Shown here one piece after another: positions 61,558-64,000 of a stretch of 64,000 nucleotides of DNA. Where the stretch lies: positions 1-64,000 of the forward strand of contig JAGGXR010000131.1 in the NCBI GenBank assembly GCA_021162935.1. The letters are read 5' to 3'. The stretch comes from Deltaproteobacteria bacterium. GTDB taxonomy: Bacteria > Myxococcota_A > Polyangia > HGW-17 > SLPX01. Each line of letters opens with the position of its first letter. Position 1 is the stretch's first letter. The notes beneath the pieces were generated by a model. It saw nothing but the letters and a program-made list of their open reading frames with translations. It did not search any database and had not been told where the DNA came from. The position numbers and the translations under genes were made by a program.

Positions 61558-62287
61558 AAAGACCACGCCAAGAAGCCCCATCGAATCTGCGATATCTCCA
61601 ATCGGTGGCCAAGGCCACCCAAGAGACAATCACATTGAAAACTCGTGGCCAAAAATAACGAAGGTCCCGGCTACCGGGACCTTCACCAACACCTCGAATC
61701 ACTGGAAGCTAGGCCTACCGCAACAAAAGCAAATTCCATCTACTCCTAACGAAACGAAACCGCAACGAGAAAGAAAACGAAAAATAAGGCTAACGAAACT
61801 CATGCTACCAAACAAAGGTTCAATCGCACAAAAAAAACAAAAACGCTCAGGATACGAAACGGTAACTGCCAACCCCGGCTCCGGGCCGGAGATCCTATGC
61901 AAAGCATGCCCCGGGCGGCCGAAACCGGGCCGGGGCGTATCGTTAAACAGCGAGAACCAGCCCGCTGTCAGGGAGGAGGAGGAGGTCGTGGGTCGCCGAA
62001 ATCTTGGAGCCAGGCCGTCTCAATCGAACGTAGTCGCAACGTATGGTCATATCGAAATACCCTCAAACCTCCTACTCTCTGCTGTAATGCAACCCCAATG
62101 CCATCTTTCCATTCCACCTGTAACCATCGAAAATCACGAGAGATCCTCGAAAAACAGAGCTGTCTTGGCCACGAATCCAGTTGAAAAACCATGACATCCA
62201 TGTCATCGTGTATCAGCAATTTGAAAATGTTTTCACCTGTGCGGCGCGACCGAACCCCTCGGCGCAAACCAAGGATCCTTGAAAACC
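61558..62287. other. 730-bp non-coding region before rng
   Basis: No convincing protein gene: minus-strand frames at 61699-61902 and 61968-62267 lack ribosome sites and family resemblance. About 61690-61860 is unusually A-rich on the plus strand. A strong hairpin is listed separately. A structured RNA on the minus strand is possible, but I recognise no tmRNA, RNase P, SRP or 6S signature. Confidence 0.5.
61660..61684 (-). terminator. Perfect hairpin with T-rich tail on the minus strand
   Basis: GAAGGTCCCGG and CCGGGACCTTC pair perfectly with loop CTA. On the minus strand it is followed by GTTATTTTT, so it reads best as a terminator for a leftward transcript; on the plus strand no T run follows. 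It is 100 bp after the cNMP gene and may act in both directions. Confidence 0.6.
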
Positions 62288-63841
62288 ATGGCTGGAATCA
62301 CCCTTGTCATCAATGTGGACGGACCTCAACGGCGGGTTGCGGTCGTGGAAAACAGCAACCTCCTGGAACTCTACATCGAAAGCCCGGAGGAACGCGGGAT
62401 CGTGGGCCACATCTACAAGGGTCGCGTCGTCCGCGTCCTGCCTGGAATGCAGGCCGCCTTCGTGGACATCGGCCTGGATCGAACTGCTTTTTTGTATGTC
62501 GCCGACATCTGGTCGCCGGACATCACCCCTTTTCTGGACGACCCGGATTGCAGTGGCGAAGGACCATTACAAGAGGACCAAGCCGCTGCAAAACCCAGCA
62601 TCGAGGATCTGGTCACAGAAGGCCAGGAGCTCGTGGTCCAGGTAGCCAAGGAACCGCTCGGAACCAAAGGCGCCCGGGTCACGACCCACGTCACGCTGCC
62701 GGGCAGACACGTGGTGTTCATGCCCACGGTCACCCACGTCGGCGTGTCGCGGCGCATCACCGACGAACAGGAACGCCGTCGCCTCAAGGACGTGGTAGAA
62801 GCGTTGAGGCGGGACGAAAGCACTGGGTACATCATCCGTACCGTGGCCGAAGAACAGAGTTCCGCCAAACTCGCCGCAGACATGAATTTCTTAACGAGGC
62901 TGTGGGAGCAAATCCAACACAAGTCCCAAAAAACCCCGGCACCGGCCAAACTCCATGCAGATCTGGATCTCGTGCTGCGATCCATCCGAGATCTCCTTGG
63001 AAACGATCTCGATCGATGCGTGGTGGACAGCCTGGCCGAATACGATCGCATCAAAGATTTCGTCAGCACCTTCATGCCTCGATTCACCAACAACATCGAC
63101 GTCTATGAAGGAAACGAACCCATCTTCGATGTCTATGGATTGGAAACCCAACTCAATCGCGCCCTCGAACGCCGCGTCTGGCTCAAGAGCGGTGGATACC
63201 TGGTGATCGATCAGACCGAGGCTCTGACCGCCATCGACGTGAACACCGGTCGATTCGTGGGCAGGAGAAACCTCGAAGAGACCATCACGCAAACCAACCT
63301 GGAAGCCTGTCACGAAATCGCCGTGCAGGTGCGACTCCGCAACATCGGCGGGATTATCGTGATCGACTTCATCGACATGATGAAGGATGCCAATCGCCAG
63401 AAAGTTTGGAAAACCCTCGAAGAAGCCCTGGCCTCGGACCGCGTCCGCTGCCACATCAGCAAGATTTCCAACCTCGGCCTGGTGGAAATGACCAGAAAAC
63501 GGACGAGGGAGAGTCTCATCCACAGCCTGACCGAACCCTGTCCATACTGCGAAGGACGAGGCTTCCTCAAATCTGCGGATACGATCTGCAACGAAATCCT
63601 TCGCGGCGTCCGAAAGGAAAGCACATACGAATCTGGCAACACCATCATGGTGGAATGCCACCCGGATGTGGCAGAAATCCTGACTCAAATCTACCACCAG
63701 GAGGCGGACGAGCTGGAAAAACGACTCGGAAAGGAAATCATCGTTCGCCCCGACCCGCGCCGACACCGAGAGGAATTCGAAATCCGTGGCACGGATCACC
63801 ATGGAGGCCCATCTCCGCAACAGGGAAACTCGACACCATGA
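62288..63841 (+). CDS. rng: Ribonuclease G/E family endoribonuclease
   Basis: 517 aa from ATG 62288 (TTG 62279 is possible). Processes rRNA and degrades mRNA. S1-like domain with GHIYKGRVVRVLPGMQAAFVDIG, DNase-like catalytic core with AIDVNTGRFVG and IVIDFIDMM (Mg ligands), and the zinc-link CPYCEG near residue 420. Length and lack of a long degradosome-scaffold tail fit RNase G more than E. A 40-residue insert (DITPFLDDP..EEDQ) is present after the S1 part. Its stop overlaps the next start as ATGA. Confidence 0.92.
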   Translation: MAGITLVINVDGPQRRVAVVENSNLLELYIESPEERGIVGHIYKGRVVRVLPGMQAAFVDIGLDRTAFLYVADIWSPDITPFLDDPDCSGEGPLQEDQAAAKPSIEDLVTEGQELVVQVAKEPLGTKGARVTTHVTLPGRHVVFMPTVTHVGVSRRITDEQERRRLKDVVEALRRDESTGYIIRTVAEEQSSAKLAADMNFLTRLWEQIQHKSQKTPAPAKLHADLDLVLRSIRDLLGNDLDRCVVDSLAEYDRIKDFVSTFMPRFTNNIDVYEGNEPIFDVYGLETQLNRALERRVWLKSGGYLVIDQTEALTAIDVNTGRFVGRRNLEETITQTNLEACHEIAVQVRLRNIGGIIVIDFIDMMKDANRQKVWKTLEEALASDRVRCHISKISNLGLVEMTRKRTRESLIHSLTEPCPYCEGRGFLKSADTICNEILRGVRKESTYESGNTIMVECHPDVAEILTQIYHQEADELEKRLGKEIIVRPDPRRHREEFEIRGTDHHGGPSPQQGNSTP

Positions 63842-64000
63842 GCCTGCTCGGACGCATTGGAAGACTCGCCAGGGCCAACACCAGGGCGCTGGCGGACAAG
63901 CTGACCAGCTTACGGGACCAGGATCGTCGTGAGGCGGAACAGGAACTGGACGTGGAACTGAACGACGACCCGAATATCGACCAGGAAGATCAGCCGTCCC
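63838..64000 (+). CDS. Partial gene, product unknown (N-terminus only)
   Basis: 54 codons visible, cut by the window edge. Begins MSLLGRIGRLARANTRALADKL, a pattern like the N-termini of PspA/IM30-type and related proteins, then becomes acidic (EQELDVELNDDPNIDQED). Starts inside the rng stop codon (ATGA overlap), so it is co-translated with RNase G. Identity cannot be decided from this fragment. Confidence 0.55.
   Translation, partial: MSLLGRIGRLARANTRALADKLTSLRDQDRREAEQELDVELNDDPNIDQEDQPS

Overview
The window is most likely a chromosomal stretch of a GC-rich Myxococcota-type (former Deltaproteobacteria) bacterium. The sequence basis is a secreted protein ending in a Cys-containing, hydrophobic, Arg-rich MYXO-CTERM-like tail (24744-26993), many lipoproteins with EGF-like 'CSGHGTC' modules, Hanks-type Ser/Thr kinase and FHA proteins with envelope C-termini, an NtrC-type regulator, a DUF507 protein and a gatCAB operon. 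I cannot place it at genus level.

Left edge (1-2745): an array of low-GC, minus-strand gene cassettes (LCMT-type methyltransferase, GIY-YIG protein, IcmJ/HNH-like protein, and a short truncated orf) separated by attC-like imperfect palindromes. Two of these palindromes share a conserved ~110-bp body. This looks like the end of a chromosomal integron; no integrase gene lies in the window. Next comes a decayed IS4-like transposase (2871-3547), then a TetR gene and an 895-codon fusion (CmpB-like membrane domain, HD domain, B12-binding radical SAM), then a decayed IS256-type transposase (7330-7735).

7.8-19.1 kb: a large minus-strand secreted protein of unknown function with in-frame DNA repeats, a small lipoprotein, panE-panB, queD and a prepilin-like protein (all minus), then thrS lacking the TGS domain followed by a GH5-like lipoprotein (plus) and a repeat-tailed lipoprotein (minus). 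19.2-24.5 kb: a TetR-RND efflux operon (tetR, adaptor, HAE1-type pump) with two near-identical 16-bp operators.

24.6-31.9 kb: secreted polysaccharide- or surface-related genes: a DUF5060/DUF4038 apiosidase-like glycosidase with a MYXO-CTERM-like tail, flanked by a 19-bp perfect direct repeat, and three tandem EGF-like lipoproteins, two of them with beta-helix domains. 32-38.3 kb: a choloylglycine-hydrolase family enzyme, a GT4 glycosyltransferase and several lipoproteins, including two adjacent paralogues with W-rich repeats.

38.4-51.1 kb: a pseudokinase fused through a membrane segment to a PhnD-like binding domain, adenosine deaminase, an FHA protein divergent from a PEGA-type Ser/Thr kinase, and a run of PKD and CarboxypepD_reg-type lipoproteins. 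51.1-64 kb is mainly housekeeping: an HExxH protein, mtnA, gatB, gatA and gatC (transcribed gatC-gatA-gatB-mtnA-HExxH), pgi, DUF507, an NtrC-family regulator, a dual cNMP-binding protein, rng/rne, and the start of an unidentified gene. A 20-bp-stem palindrome at 51080-51129 shares 22 bp with a second site at 56124-56145; the two bracket the gatCAB-mtnA operon.
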